64,000 nt of DNA from Ascidia mentula (GCA_947561715.1 OX387199.1:23069001-23133000), one strand, 5' to 3'; counted from the stretch's first letter, positions 21,291-34,110 are shown. The notes: generated by a model not told the origin, from the letters alone. Made by a program: numbers and translations.

Positions 21291-22225
21291 AGGTGTGTCG
21301 AGTAGAGGATTGTGGAAAATGGCTCCACACATTACTACATTGGACACATCCTACTGGTCCATCGGGCCAACGCACAAGTTCACCAGTGAAAGGCCACGGG
21401 GCCGGCGTGTCTGGGACGTCTGCTGCAACGCTCCGAGCCAGGTCTGTGCGTCTGAAAGTGGTGCCAGTGACTGTATTTGGTACGAATTCGGAGCCTTGCT
21501 TTACCCATGCATTTTTAGATGACGGATCGGATACTTCACTTTGTTCTGAGGTCTTGGCAAAAAGGCTGGGATTGCGTGGTGTGGAGGACAACTTAACGAT
21601 AACCACCGTAAATGGAACGCAGACATTGCGCAGTAGTAAAGTTTCGTTATCAGTACAGGGTTTAAAGGAGAACGAACGATTTTTTATGGAAAACGTCATG
21701 GTCGTGCCCAAGTTGCCGAACTTACAGGGTAGCATTCCCACAGTAAATGATGTTAAGCGGTATCAGCACATCCGCGACCTTAAATTTCCTGTAATTGATT
21801 GTCCAGACGTTGACTTGCTCGTGCAGCCGATGTGTACGAGGCGCACGAACAACACGATGTTGTGCGTAGCCCTGTTGCTATACGCGCTGGGTTGGGTTGG
21901 TGCTTGTTTGGCCCAGGAAGAGAACATCGTAGACAGAAAGCCTGTATCAACTGCATGCATTCAGACACGGAACTACATCGCCAGTTGGATCAACTATACA
22001 GTAATGAGTTTCAGTAGAAAGGCCATCAGCGCCCGGGACTTTTACTTGATGACAAACGCGCAACTTCCATTATGGAGGAGAGTGTCATCAAAGTGGATGG
22101 ACATTTACCAGATTGGGTTACCATGGAAGTCGCCCAAACCGAAGCTGCCATACAATAGAATTTTGGCAGAGCGACGCTTGCTACATCTAAAGCGGCGTTT
22201 TGAGAAAGATACCCAGCTTTTTTGA
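21149..22225 (+). pseudogene. BEL/Pao Gag knuckle, aspartic protease and start of RT
   Basis: This 358-aa open frame begins with the gag zinc region: CYNCFRPDHFAFE, then CRVEDCGKWLHTLLH. It continues into the Pao protease with FLDDGSDTSLCSE, where the usual LDSGS active-site motif reads LDDGS, and IPTVNDVKRY. A frame break near 21825 leaves LGWCLFGPG, the motif before RT, in another frame. The end reads LPWKSPKPKLPYNRILAERR, the typical RT entry. Downstream 22300-22640 carries [19 protein letters not shown] in a shifted frame. The polyprotein is no longer functional. Confidence 0.7.
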
Positions 22226-23280
22226 AAGTACAAAAAAAATAGAGGATTACGTAAAACAAGGGTTTGCGTGGAGAATACCCACAGACTGTTTGCCATGCAG
22301 GCTACAGAGCAAACATGGTACATGCCACATCATGCTACGGGCAGCAAATTTCGAATTGTTTTGTGCTGCTTCCCACAAGAGATCCTCTTTGAACGACAAG
22401 CTGTTGCAAGGGCCAGACCTTACCAATAGTCTTGTAGGAGTGCTGCTACGTTTTCGCCAGGAGGTTGTTGCCTTTGCGGCCGGCATCAAGGGCATGTTGT
22501 TCGAAAGGACTGTGATTCGCTACGATTTCTATGGTGGCCTGGTAGCGGTTTAAAACGCCCCCCTGTGGACTACCAAATGCTTGTGCATTTGTTTGGTGCC
22601 ACCTCTTCGCCGAGTTGTGCAAGCTTTGCGCTAAGAAAAGCAGCGTTGGAAAAGAAGAACTTGTTTTTGACACTTGTTGAGAAGAATAAATTGTTTTACT
22701 ACATGAAATCTACCTAACCAGCAGCACTTCTTTCACGTGACACAAGTTAACTATCAATTCAACAGAAAAGACATTCTGTTTATTTTGTTTGTAGAACTGA
22801 GACGCTTTAACAAAAAGCGAAACATGTTTTCTAAAACCAGAAGCGTGGACACAAAGTTGTTCTAGTAACATTTAAAATTGTTGAGAAGAATTTTTATATA
22901 GACGACTGTCTTAAGTCAGTGTCAACAATTGCCCTGGCCACTGAGCTTATCAAGGATGTAAGTGCCATGGGAGGATTTCATCATGTATACATTTTCATAG
23001 ATGTCTTGTAATATTAAACCACATTGATTGATTTGTAGATAACAAACGGCGCCATACGATAACAGTGTCAGGATTTCCGCCTGACACTACCTCGGCTGGA
23101 ATTAGTGGCCACATTAACTGCTGTCAAATTGGGAACAATGATTATTCAGTGCAGCTGATGTGACTTTCAAACGACTTTGCTGACCAAACGGCCAAGATTA
23201 TTCATGAATTGGACTATGACGTAGACAATGTGTGGTTTTTGGTCTGATTCCACCACGGTGTTGCACTTGTAGCATCATGC

Positions 23281-24037
23281 ATACTTAATTCTCCACACAC
23301 GAACACAGACAAACCGAAGGCTGCAGACGGTGTTAAGCTTTCCTGTCGGAGCTCCCACGGGCTTTCTGGCATCCTGCTGGACAACCACGTTTTTCCTGTC
23401 TTTTTTGCTATAAAACGCCCTCCTAATAATCGTTCGCTCTCTCAGTCTCTCTCTCTCTCGGTTTGCCATTCGCGCTGATACGATCGCACGTTCTTTTAAT
23501 AGTTAATTCGCTGCAATTCAGTCACGTGTTAAACGCGCTTGAAACAAATTAAACTTAAGCCACCTGGTATTGCAATCGTGCCTTTCAATATAATAAACAA
23601 GTCTGCCACGGAGTCGAACTTTGTTACCTATACAGCAAGAACACGCAAGCAAACTTAGATTCAGCAAAGCAGCGACTGGGAAATCATATTGGTACGCTGC
23701 ACACTACATCCACAATTCTTCACGCCGCTTTCAGACCTGTGGAAAGGTCTGGTATCGCTGCTTTAACACTTAGCCCACTTTGTAAAGAAGACTATTGGAA
23801 AAATATAAATATTTACTCAGACTAAATGTAATTGGCATGACCGCATAATTTCGATTACCACTAAGGTTTTATCGCTACCCATTTCATTTCGCCTAATATA
23901 TATATTGTTTATTTATACAGGCTCCATTCTCACAAAACGAAGTTATTTATAAATTACAATTTCTATGAGTGAGTTAGGATGGGACTTCACCTAAGAACAA
24001 GAAGTGTGTGTGCGTTTGTTTGTTTGAATGTGTGAGA
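23281..24037. other. spacer, possibly an LTR relic and the 5' region of the next gene
   Basis: A TATAAAA at 23411, a (CT)n tract at 23440-23460 and an AATATAATAAA-like region near 23590 could be an LTR promoter and polyadenylation region of the BEL relic, but no partner LTR is visible. The last part would contain the promoter of the C1orf131-like gene. Confidence 0.3.
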
Positions 24038-25060
24038 ATGGATGACCAGTTAAAAGAATTTTACTTTTCGCAAATTAAAGAAAAGTCCAAAGTGAAGCGA
24101 ACTGAAAGTTCTGCACTGAATAAAAAACATAAAAACAGCGAACCAGGGCGGAATGATTCAAAATCGGTGGAAAAACAAAAACCAAAAGTTGAAGTCGTTG
24201 AGTTCAAACGGAATAAATCCGGCAAAAGGAAGCGTTTGGAAAGAAATTCCACAAAATGTGATGAGGTTCAATCAAAACACTTCAAACCTCAAAAGCTGTT
24301 GGAGCAATTACAATGGGACGTGACGTCATTCGGGTTACAAGGTTTTTCCAAGGATGAAAAACGTAGACTTGAGGAGGAGAGGGCTGTGAAGCTTGGAGCG
24401 AAACCAAGGAAACGCCCTTATGTTAATTACAAAGTAAGTTGTAGTGGCGTTTTGCAATATTTCAATAAAACAAATGTGTTTGGATATATTAGAGCTGTGA
24501 TCGCCAAATATAATGGGCCTGCACAGTGGGGTAATCCTGCCTTGCTATGCGAAAGCATGGCATTACTTCTTCGCTGTTTGGATATATATAGTTATTATTT
24601 GGTATGCTCTAATTATTATTCTGTCTCAAATGGAATCTCCCTTATTTGTTGTCAAGAAACTGAATATTTCTGGTATAAGTGTTAAATGCATAGTAATGAA
24701 TTATTTACTGGGAAAACTTCAATAAAATGTCTGATCTTAGTTATTACAATATTATTTGTCCAAATATTTTGTTTCTTGTCAAAAGAAATGTTGAAATTTT
24801 GAACAAAATCCAATAAGTTTCTTAAACTAATGTCAATTTCTATTATATAGCTTTTGATGGAGGAAAGAAAAAAACAAAATATTAAAACTCAAGATGCCAA
24901 CGATTCATCGAAATCAAAGAAAAATAAACAAAAGACTAAAAGCAGAAGTGTATTTTGGCAAGATTCAATCAAAACCAAAACTTTTGGCCAAGTTGGAAAT
25001 TTTCAAAATGGAGTTCTTAAGATATCGAGTTTTAATGTAAAATCTGTGAAGCAAAAATGA
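24038..25060 (+). CDS. C1orf131: C1orf131-type nucleolar protein
   Basis: Two exons, 24038-24433 and 24851-25060, giving 201 aa with a phase-0 intron. The start is the ATG of MDDQLKEF; no better in-frame ATG precedes it. The protein is lysine-rich. It contains VVEFKRNKSGKRKR, then FGLQGFSKDEKRRLEEERA followed by VKLGAKPRKRPYVNYK, and in exon 2 GQVGNFQNGVLKISSFNVK. These are the conserved blocks of the vertebrate C1orf131 family, in the same order. The human protein is a component of the small-subunit processome acting in nucleolar pre-18S rRNA maturation; that role is known for the family and inferred here. The gene is convergent with TTK: stop codons are about 515 bp apart. A candidate polyadenylation signal ATTAAA lies at 25139-25144. 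The single intron carries a SINE fragment. Confidence 0.85.
24484..24590 (-). mobile_element. SINE fragment in C1orf131 intron
   Basis: Matches 9492-9590 (shared words GGGCCTGC-CAGTGGG and ATCCTGCCTTGCTAT, then ATTACTTCT-CG). The tRNA-like head present near 9404-9480 is absent here, so this copy is truncated. Confidence 0.6.
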
Positions 25061-25138
25061 TGTACTTGAATATCTTCTGATGTTGAAACTGCAGTAAATG
25101 AGTCTTTCAGTCACAACTTGGATATAATATGCACTTTT

Positions 25139-25185
25139 ATTAAAACTGCAAATAGCTGTCGGTGGTGTTTGTTTTATTTTTTATT
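25139..25185. promoter_or_regulatory. opposed polyadenylation signals of convergent genes
   Basis: ATTAAA at 25139-25144 on the plus strand suits C1orf131. AATAAA complements at 25173-25178 and 25180-25185 on the minus strand suit TTK. If used, the two 3' UTRs would end within about 50 bp of each other and could overlap. Confidence 0.4.
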
Positions 25186-25246
25186 AGAATCGGGAAAAAA
25201 TATTTTTTGCAAAGCTGGCAAACGTTAATACAGTCCACATACAAAG

Positions 25247-25564
25247 TAGTGATGTGTTGCGCCAGATCCGGCCGGATATTGACCAATTTTCAATATCCGG
25301 ACCCGGCCGGATAATACACTTAATATAACCGGATAGTTGGGAAAGCATTTTTGTCCTAAAAGCGGACAAACATTGCCCACGTTTATTTATTCCACTCATG
25401 ACAGGCTAACCTTAACATAGCATTCTGTTTGGCAATCAAACATTTTTGCCATAATACACGAATCGGTGTTAACAAATTGCCGGATCCAAATTATCCGGCC
25501 GGATTTGATTAATAACTATCCGGATCCGGCCGGGCCGGATAATTTGGAACTGGGAACATCACTA
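25247..25564. mobile_element. hAT-type MITE in the TTK 3' UTR
   Basis: Ends TAGTGATG...CATCACTA, flanked by a perfect 8-bp duplication ATACAAAG (25239-25246, 25565-25572). The 318-bp interior is rich in CCGGCCGGAT palindromes near both ends, as in subterminal repeats of hAT elements. The insertion lies 3 bp beyond the TTK stop codon. Confidence 0.85.
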
Positions 25565-25575
25565 ATACAAAGACA

Positions 25576-28500
25576 TTAAGAATATTGTACAAGCTGGGTC
25601 ACACTTGGTCGCTTCTTTGGATCTCGAACTAAACAACTTTGGACGATTTGCATCAATCGTTTGTCAGAATATTGCGGAAACTCTATCCTGTGACAAAATA
25701 AGCTGATAATTTCCTGCATTATTCTGTACATATTTATTTAAAAATAGTGTTGGCACTGATAGTGGATTTCAAATAACTGCAACGTGTTTAAGTGCAACTC
25801 TAACAGTGGAAAGACATGAAGCTTAAACACCAGAGCAATGCTGTACCGTGTGTTGGGGTTGGTTATCGCAGACAACTTCCTCAGTTGGTGGTTGATGTGC
25901 TGGAAGGGGGTTTTCCCATACATCATCAAATACAAAATACAACCAAGAGACCAAACATCTGCTCGTGGGCTGATCTGTGGAAAGAGATCATCACCCATCA
26001 CTTGATTTAACAAAATAAGTCATGATGTGTTCAGTTTGTTCCATAATTGAAAAAGCAAAAGTCATTGGTACAACTACAGCTTTAAAACAATAAACATTGT
26101 ATGTTAAAGTTATCATAAAAAATCTCTTTAATTTTTACAAATTTAAAACAAAATATTACTTGAACTGAAATACAAAATGTCTGATTTGAAGATTAAAAAT
26201 GATACAGAGCGTTGTGGACTTACTTTGAATTTATTTTCCATTCCATCAATGTCACCAGACATGTCAACTATGGCTTCAGGTGCCATGTAGTTTAAAGTAC
26301 CAACCTAAACACAATTTGTTGTTAATGAATACCAGCAAAAAAACGGAAACTTATTGCTTTTTTAGAAACCAAGTAATATTTTTTTATACCATGGTGTCTT
26401 TATACACACTTGTGACATCTGATTGGATGGAATTCGCAATTCCAAAATCAATAAGTTTAAGGTTTCCTTTCACTAAAAGAAAGTTTGCTGGTTTCAGGTC
26501 AAGATGAATTATGTCTGAGGAAATAATAAATGTTTTGTTGCAAAACTGTAAAAAAGCAAATTAGCTGCAGACAATTCCAATTTCTCTATTTCTCAAAAAA
26601 CTTGTTTTGAATTCCACTAAATCCCATATGTTACCATGGTGATGAACAGCGTTGACAGCTGCCAACATTTTCTTCCAGAAATACCAAACTTCATAAGATT
26701 CAAATTTGCTGTTGGAACTTTTAATTAATTTTGACAAATCTGTGGATCCACATTCCATCACAATATAAAGGTCGTCACCATGCAGCTCACTGTTAGAAAG
26801 ATAACTTTTCTGACAATTTTTTCCACACACATAAAGGACAAAATGCATTTTTAGCAATTTCTACATAAAATTCTGAAGCAAATTTGCAGTAAAAGATGTC
26901 AATTAACAAAGTTGGAGTTAAAACAGCTTAAAAATTGGTTGTACATTCAGATAGGACCTTATGTCACCAACTAACTTACTACGTGTAGAGATGAACGATG
27001 CTTGGGTTGTTTTGAAGTTTTTCAAGGAATTTTACCTCATCCAAAAATCCTTGTTTAATTGAGGCCTCACAATTCTTTAGCTTTACCTTAAAAAAAATAA
27101 AACAGGCAAAATATGAAAGTTACTGCAAAGCTTTGGAATGTTTGGTTAGATTTGAATATTGCAGTTACAACTTACATGTTTTACAGCTTTTGTTACTTTC
27201 GCTTCAATATCAAATACTTCTAGAACTTTGCTAGAACCCCCTTCTCCGAGCACTTTTAACACTAAATATAACTTTCCTTGGATATTTAGAATATCCGCTC
27301 CACGCAGAAAAATCGAAACTTTGTCAGATTCTAAAACAATTGCAACATTCTTATATAATATTGATAAATTTATCGGTCAATGAAGTTACCATTGTGTTGT
27401 GGCATGTTTGGTGGTGATGCAACTAAGCATGTCGCTGAAGTTTGTGGTAAAGATGTGACATGTGGCACAGAAGTGTCGGTGCTTGCCAATTGTATTGTAT
27501 TGGAATTAATAGAAGTAGCTGGTGGCACTTGTTCTGGTGTGGCATGTGACAGTAAAGGCTTTCCACAAGCTGTGAGAACATACACTTGAGATACATGCCA
27601 CCAATTTATATAAACATGTCACCTTCTGTTAATGGGACAACTAAAAGTCCAGAAGATTCCCCCAATCCAAGAGCATTTCTGTCAAAAGAACATTAATTGC
27701 TTCTTTAATCAAAGCAATCTAGGAAAAGCTTTTTTTTCAGAAATAACTTTTATACTTTTGCAGAGAACAAGGGATTCTTCTTGGTCTGTTGGAGTGGTCT
27801 TGCCGCAAACCTATCAACAATACACATAAATTCACCAAAACCAACACTCCACGGTTCACTGCTTCCATGTATAATCATTATATTAACAGCATTCGCTACA
27901 ATTTGACACACCGTGGTTATGTTGGGACGATGTCATCAGTTTGTGTTCAGATAAAGGTTGATGGGAAGGATGATGTTTCCTTGCTAACGACTTCGTAACT
28001 GAAAATGACAACCTGACAAAAACACAGAGGTTTGTACTTGAAATTATTTCCTCCAATAGGATTCCTATACCTTGGTGGGGATGGAGTGCTTATGTTGTGG
28101 TTCCACTTAACGTTCTTCAACCTTTCAACAAATGCACTTCTTGAAAATTAATATGTGTTTAAAAATACCAAATATATGTGGAAAAAAAGCCAATACCAAA
28201 TATATTTAACAAAATTTTTAATAAGCTATTTTTTTTTACAAACTTTCCCTACTTGTTTTTTTGTAAAGGTGTTTTAAAACCTGGAGTTTCCCTGGGAGTT
28301 TCGGGTCTGGTTAAAAATGTTTGGAATGATTAAAAAATACATGCTTTGAAAAAAAGCAAATCTCACATTTTGTTTTTCTGCAACGGCGTCTTCATGTTTG
28401 CTTCACAAATATTTGAAAATGTTGGAGGTCTAAGAAATTTTAAAACTGTTAGGTTTATGAAAATTTATCCAAACCGACAACTACATGTTAGTAAAATATT

Positions 28501-30554
28501 TAAAATAGCTGTATAGACATCATATCTTGTCTGTTCGTTAAATTATGCATCAACTGTTAAATACTTGGGTACAAAATGGAGTTAATTACTTGAAATAAAA
28601 AAGCAAAAGCTAATATGCTATTAATCATGTTACCTAGAGTAGATGTTTCGAACATTAAGAGTAGAAAGTACTGGTGATAAACGCAGTTGCTGTTCGAAAT
28701 GTCTACTCTAGTTAACATGAATAGCATATTAGCTTTAGCTTTTTTATTTCAAATAGTTAAATAACTACACAAGTTCTGTGAGGTGCAGACAGCAAACAGA
28801 TTTATGATTTGAACCATGTTTATAGAACTGCATAGAAGTTCTGCTCAATTCATACCTTGGACTTTCAGGAATGTCCAATGCCTCCAATCCTCTGTTTAAA
28901 TGAGTGGTTCTAAAAATGTGCAACAAATTTTATTGACAGAAACATTATCACCACAAAACTAACTAACCTTAATGGAGAATTGATGCAAGTGTCGGTTAAC
29001 GAATGTTTGTTTGATGGAAGAATTTGATTTTCAGAATCACCTAAAAATATCAACATTTTATAAAATAATTCGTCCTTGAGTATAGAAGTAACTATTAAAA
29101 AAAAGTTATTCGTAAAAACAAAACTTTAAACGAACCAAATTCAAGCTTGGCAACTTTGACTTTTCGTGAAGAAAAGTTTGTTTCCCCTGAAAAACAAAAG
29201 ATCACTAACATATTCACTACCCAAATGTAACAATGTAAAATGTATGCTAGTTTTTAGAACAGTAACCACCTGTTTGTCCCAACAACTTACTCTGAAACAT
29301 TTCCTCACATTTCACGCCAAGGTCAGAGCTCCCATTGTTGAGTCGAACAATTGCATCATGAACCACATTGCATTGTGGGAGTATTGTGCTTGCAAACTCC
29401 AAAATCTTTTTTGCTTTTTCTGGACGTCCTAAATTTTTTAGGGTTGCGACACAGCCAATTCATTTTTAATTATGAAACATATTGATAAATGTCAAGCATA
29501 GCTTTTCATCAAAACAAGCATAACTCATGTTTGTTAAAACAATCTTACCACAGTCCAGCTCATACTGTGCAAACGCAACATGAATGAATGGTACTCTTCT
29601 ACAAGTATTGATGGCAAAACGAAAAGCAACTTGTGCGTCTTGTTTGTTGCTTTCACTTGAAGAAACAACATATGATTAGAACCAAAGTAAAACATGTAAA
29701 GTACAGAAGTGTTTCATGCTAATACATGACAATGCTGACACTGTAGTTGGCTCGATTTTGCCCTTGAATGTAATCAATAAAACATACTTCACAAACAAAG
29801 CTTCCTGTGCTAGGATTCTGGCATACGTCTCACTTTTTCTGTTTGCTTCAGGGTCAAGATGTTTCTTGGCTTGGTAAAAAAACCTCAAAAAAAAGTTTTG
29901 ATGTTATTCTTATGAGATATATGCAGTTTTCTTTGGGATTATTGTTGAATGACGTACTGCTTTAGGATTTTCTTTTTTTGCATCCCATTATCCAACTTGA
30001 GGCAATCTTGCAACACAAAACTCCATTTCTCTGGGTCACATCCAAGCTCTGATAATTTGCATGCTACACCATCTGCATACAAGATTGGGAAATCTACTCA
30101 AAAAAGAAAAACCTAGCTAGTGCATCAACAGACAAAACTTTGCTAATCAAAACAAGTGCACAAATAATTCCCAAATACAGCTTTTCCAATTCGAATCTCC
30201 AAACATTTTTTTAAATTTTGCAACCTATGCAGGGGCCAGAGGTTCCAATCTGTACCGGTAAAATAGTTGTATTTCAATCCTTAAGATTTTTTCTTATTTG
30301 AAAAATTGTCATTTCAATCACTAAAAGCAACCGATTACTTACACAGATCAATAAACCAGGTTATGGGGATTTTAATCAAGGTTTTTATGCGTATTTGCGC
30401 CTCGGTTTGTGACATTATTATTGCAAACTAATCCCCTATTTTATTCCCATAATCCAGTTGTTTTGACACAGCTATCATTATTACCGTTTGTACCTGAAAC
30501 ATTCTGGTTATTTGTGTTTTCTTTATCACCACCGCTTTGATTTTCTTTGACCAT
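25576..30554 (-). CDS. TTK: TTK / MPS1 dual-specificity spindle-checkpoint kinase
   Basis: Multi-exon minus-strand gene. Exon 1 (30494-30554) starts [13 protein letters not shown]. Exons 29958-30073, 29793-29883, 29549-29655 and 29291-29428 form the N-terminal TPR domain ([39 protein letters not shown]). A poorly conserved linker follows, with exons near 28860-29040 and 27390-27569. Kinase exons are 27176-27330 (LGEGGSSKV glycine loop, AVK lysine), 26983-27086, 26635-26789 ([12 protein letters not shown]), 26390-26514 ([15 protein letters not shown]), 26224-26304 ([12 protein letters not shown]), 25847-25974 ([11 protein letters not shown]) and 25576-25687 (DPKKRPS). Catalytic Lys, Asp and DFG are all present. 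The catalytic loop reads HLD where most kinases have HRD. MPS1 acts at kinetochores to recruit checkpoint proteins. Linker exons between 27600 and 29200 are incompletely resolved. An acceptor-like CAG lies 16 bp before the ATG. Confidence 0.9.
28588..28755. repeat. fold-back MITE in a TTK intron
   Basis: Two arms of about 65 bp are near-perfect inverted copies (AAAGCTAATATGCTATT...AATAGCATATTAGCTTT), with GAGTAGACATTTCGAAC-type sequence nearest the roughly 35-bp loop. No coding capacity; the transcript could form a long hairpin. Confidence 0.75.
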
Positions 30555-30579
30555 TTCGCCGACTTGACAACTGAAATAA

Positions 30580-31850
30580 AATTACATAAACGAACATTTC
30601 AGAAACAAAATTAAGCAAAAAAAAGAACATTTGAACATCCGCGCCGCGTTCATAGAAATCAAACATTAGAATTTCTCATTTTTTTTCTGTTTGTGATCCC
30701 TTTGAAGTCCGCGACTACCGTTTTTGAGTTTTTGTCGCTACATCATTTATTCTGGGCTTTCGTTGGCAACAAAATCTTATTTGTAGCAGGGTTGGCCGGT
30801 AATTTTTGCGTTTGTTCGCCATTTATTAGTTCCAAATTCATAGTTGTATATGGCGCAATGCTACATACCGAATTCTGTTGGACTACTGGTACTGAAACTT
30901 GTTTCAATGAGAGGTAAATTTTCTTGTTTGGAATTTCATGAAAGAAGTGAGAAGCCCTTATGTGACGCCAAGTTGTGAAACGCTGCAATAAAGATTGGTC
31001 GCCCATAGAAAACCTGTACTATCTGACCTACTTATCTTAGGCTATCTACTGTTAAAAACAACATATTTATATTGCTTTGTATCGTAAAGCCTTTTTCACT
31101 TGGCTATACGTGACCTGCACTTCATTATAAACTTCTTCCTGGTCGAATTATAGTTAGAAGTTGTGTTTACTTTGGTGAACTACATGATAAGTTTTATTCA
31201 GGTCAATCAACAAAATAACAGTTAAAAAACACCAACTAGCAAATGGATGCAAGAATTGCACATAAATCAATATTTCGTCACATATTTCATACAGATTTAT
31301 AAAAGGTAACATTTTCAATATATTTAGCATACATTTACATCTTGAAAGGTTGTCTCAAAAACTTTTTTAAATATTTTTATTTTATTTGTGATACTTATTA
31401 TTCTGAAAATTTTACATTGTAGATCAGTTACAAGTGGGAATGACAAAAACATTTGAAGACAACATTTGTAATAAAGCAATCAGTTTATAAAAAAAATTGC
31501 ACTTGCTTAATTGCGTATTCGGTGATCTTAATCAACACACAACTGAACAATGGGAACGAGTCAAGAAATACAATCTACGCCACTAAAAGGCATGGTGGGA
31601 CAACACAACCAGATAATTAGTGTAGAATCAAGAAATACTTTTTCAGTTCACAAACTATATACGAAAAAACATAGTGAGTTCATTTTGAAATATTATTTGA
31701 AGTGAGGGCATTTTTTTTACTTATCCATGTAATACTGAACTGGTAGATATGTGTTTATACTTACAATTCTGTTTTTTTTTGTAATGACACAAATTAAATG
31801 GTTGCAAACTATCTTCTATATGAAATGTTTACAATGGCATCAGAAAATAT
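30580..31850. other. intergenic region TTK-SNX4
   Basis: Contains the TTK upstream region and the likely SNX4 3' UTR. Minus-strand AATAAA candidates occur near 31376-31390. No other gene seen. Confidence 0.45.
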
Positions 31851-34110
31851 TTATGGCTGAGTAAGTTCTGCAAATGGTATCTTTATTCTGGACCAGATAG
31901 CAATTCCTTCTTTATTGATCTTAATCTGCAAGATCACATAGTTGGTCAAAATTTCTTTTAAATCCACAGTTTTATGTGATTTAAAGATTTCAATTTCTTT
32001 CAAGGCTTCATCTAGAAATGCCCTGGCAGAAGATTTACTCTTTTCCAAGTTATCCTGTGATTCTGCTATACTCTTGTCAAGTTGTTCAATCTTGCTTTCA
32101 AGTTGCTCTTCACGATCAGCTCCCATTAGTCGTGCTTTCATCCCACTGAATGTGAAAGTATTCATCTTACCACTGAGTGCTTGCTTCTTTTCAGCTTCCA
32201 GATTATGAATCTGATTGTCGTACCATTCAACATCATATTGGAGGGCTTCATGGCGTTTGCATAACACCTAATATAAATATACTTCCTTCACAATAGCATA
32301 GGGCTCAATTTTTCGGTTGAATGAGCGCATGCATGCATGTGGTGTTGTCATGGAGAATTTTGGGGTGTTTGGGAGTTGGGACAGTTTTAGTGGGATTTGG
32401 GGCTATTTCAATCAGGGAGTTACTTGTTGGTGGGTGTTGTTGAAAAAAAAACATGGTGAAAATGGAGCACAAAACTCAGGCTGTATTTGTGGAAAAATGA
32501 ATTATTTAAGTGGCCGATCATTTGTGATTTTGTGTAAGGTCCATCCCATATCTACAAATTTGGATCAAATTAGTCACTAGAAAAATGGTTTAGCCGCCCC
32601 CGGGGTTTGGAAACAAAAGATGGAGTTGGATTTTGCAGAAAAATGAATTGTTCAACTGCCCATTCATTTGCATTTTTCCAAACTAAGTTCAACTCTTCTC
32701 TATGCAATGGCATCAAAATCAGTTGCTGAAAAAGTGCCAAATCACATTCATAATGGGGACACAGTTTGTAAAGAATTGTGTTGAGTCTTAACAGATTTGT
32801 TAGTCCTAATATGTTTTACTGCTGTTTACATGGTTCCTGCTACTCCCCTCCCCCAAAGAATAAAAATTAAAAACATCATCTTATGGCTTTAACATGATAA
32901 AGAGATCTAATGTTGCTGCACATGTTTCTTGACAGACAAAATTTATTTTATATTTACCTTCAAAGAGTCACAGAAGTAAAGATATTCCTTTAAATTTTCA
33001 GCAAGAAGATCCTCTTCATCAATTAAAGTGTCAATGGATTTCCCCAACATTTCCACATCATTTGCAGCTTTTTGTAATGAACCATGTAGTGGTTCTGATT
33101 CCAGCAATGCCCATTCCTTAAACACCCGCTCATAGTTACCATGGATTTTGTAAATTCCAAATATGCGCTCAGCAAGTTTTGCTCGAACACGCAGAAGATT
33201 GGACAGAGCAGTTTGGAGTTGATTTGCATAACATTTCAGTTGATCAAATCTTAACAAACATTTTAAAACATCATTCTGAAATAATACCATTATTTCCTAG
33301 CATTTGGTCTAAAATTCAAAATTCTTATTTGGTAGAAAAACAGGTCAATATTATCTGCAGTATGGGCCAGTATTCTTCTTCTCCAAACTATTCTTATACC
33401 AAACTATTGATATAAGGAAAAACTGGGGATTCTTATATCTTTAAATGCTTTGTTACATTTCCAATCATAATTGAATTTACAACAAGTGCTAAACAAACCC
33501 AAATGAATGATTATTACCTTATGTCTGGTTGTTTTACACGAAGTGAAGCATTCACTTTCCTTAGCCATGAATCAGACTTTGCCTGGTAGTCAGTTGCCAT
33601 GACAACTTCTTTCCATTCCTCTGCCTTTACAATGAAATGTTTTACAATTTCATCATTGCCAAGCTTATTGTGAGTGGCCAAGCGATGAAGAAATGACTCG
33701 AGCCCGGCACGACGTCGCTCAAGAAACTCAACATCAAAGGTGTCAACAGCAGTAAGTTTGTTCCAAATAAAGTTAGCACGTTTCTCTGGTAGGGGTGGCA
33801 CAATAACTGATGGATAAATTGCAAGAAGATAGTTACGTAACAATTCAAATTCGCTGTATCTTCGCCATAATGACGTGACATCCTCATAAACAGAACTGCC
33901 TGAATCTTGGGGAGAAGTCTCAATCAAATAAACAACAAATGTGTCCTGCATCTTAAGCCCAGTGATCTGGGTTCGTTTCTCAGGGTCACTTACAGTTATT
34001 TTAAGGTTATTCAGCACTGTTGGAGAACTTGGAACAATTTTCTCCCCACCAGGATTTGAGATTTCAATTCCTTCTTCTTCGAAAATATCATTGTCCTCTG
34101 AACTGCTCAT
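31851..34110 (-). CDS. SNX4: Sorting nexin 4
   Basis: Three exons, 33518-34110, 32958-33249 and 31851-32267, joined in phase to give 433 aa (human SNX4 is about 450). The start MSSSEDNDIFEEEG matches the acidic N-terminus; an in-frame ATG lies seven codons upstream. The PX domain (about residues 30-165) contains LWRRYSEFELLRNYLL and VVPPLPEKR-type sequence (here IVPPLPEKR), the phosphoinositide-binding basic motifs. The remainder is the BAR domain: LLRVRAKLAERIFGIYKIHG, LKEYLYFCDSLK, and a long helical, charged final exon. SNX4 binds PI3P on early endosomes and drives recycling and autophagy-related sorting. Only two introns remain. Intron 2 holds a transposon relic. An acceptor-like CAG lies 11 bp upstream of the ATG. 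Confidence 0.93.
32308..32740 (+). mobile_element. diverged relic of the 0.83-kb DNA transposon family
   Basis: Inside SNX4 intron 2. Shares GGTTGAATGAGCGCA, TTGTCATGG-GAATTTT-GGGTGTTTGG and the CAACTCTTCTCTATGC-ATGGCATCAAA block with 16340-16780, with many substitutions and indels. The ends are not preserved. Confidence 0.7.

Larger units (their letters stand above)
19869..23280 (+). mobile_element. decayed BEL/Pao-type LTR retrotransposon
   Basis: Plus-strand remains in element order are gag, Cys-rich gag C-terminus, Pao protease, N-terminal RT and an RNase H-like segment (PRLELVATLTAVKLGTM...WSDSTTVLHL, 23070-23275). Many stops and frameshifts occur, and the RT catalytic core between about 22680 and 23060 is missing. 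I could not find a matching pair of LTRs. The modules and their order are characteristic of BEL/Pao. Confidence 0.75.
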
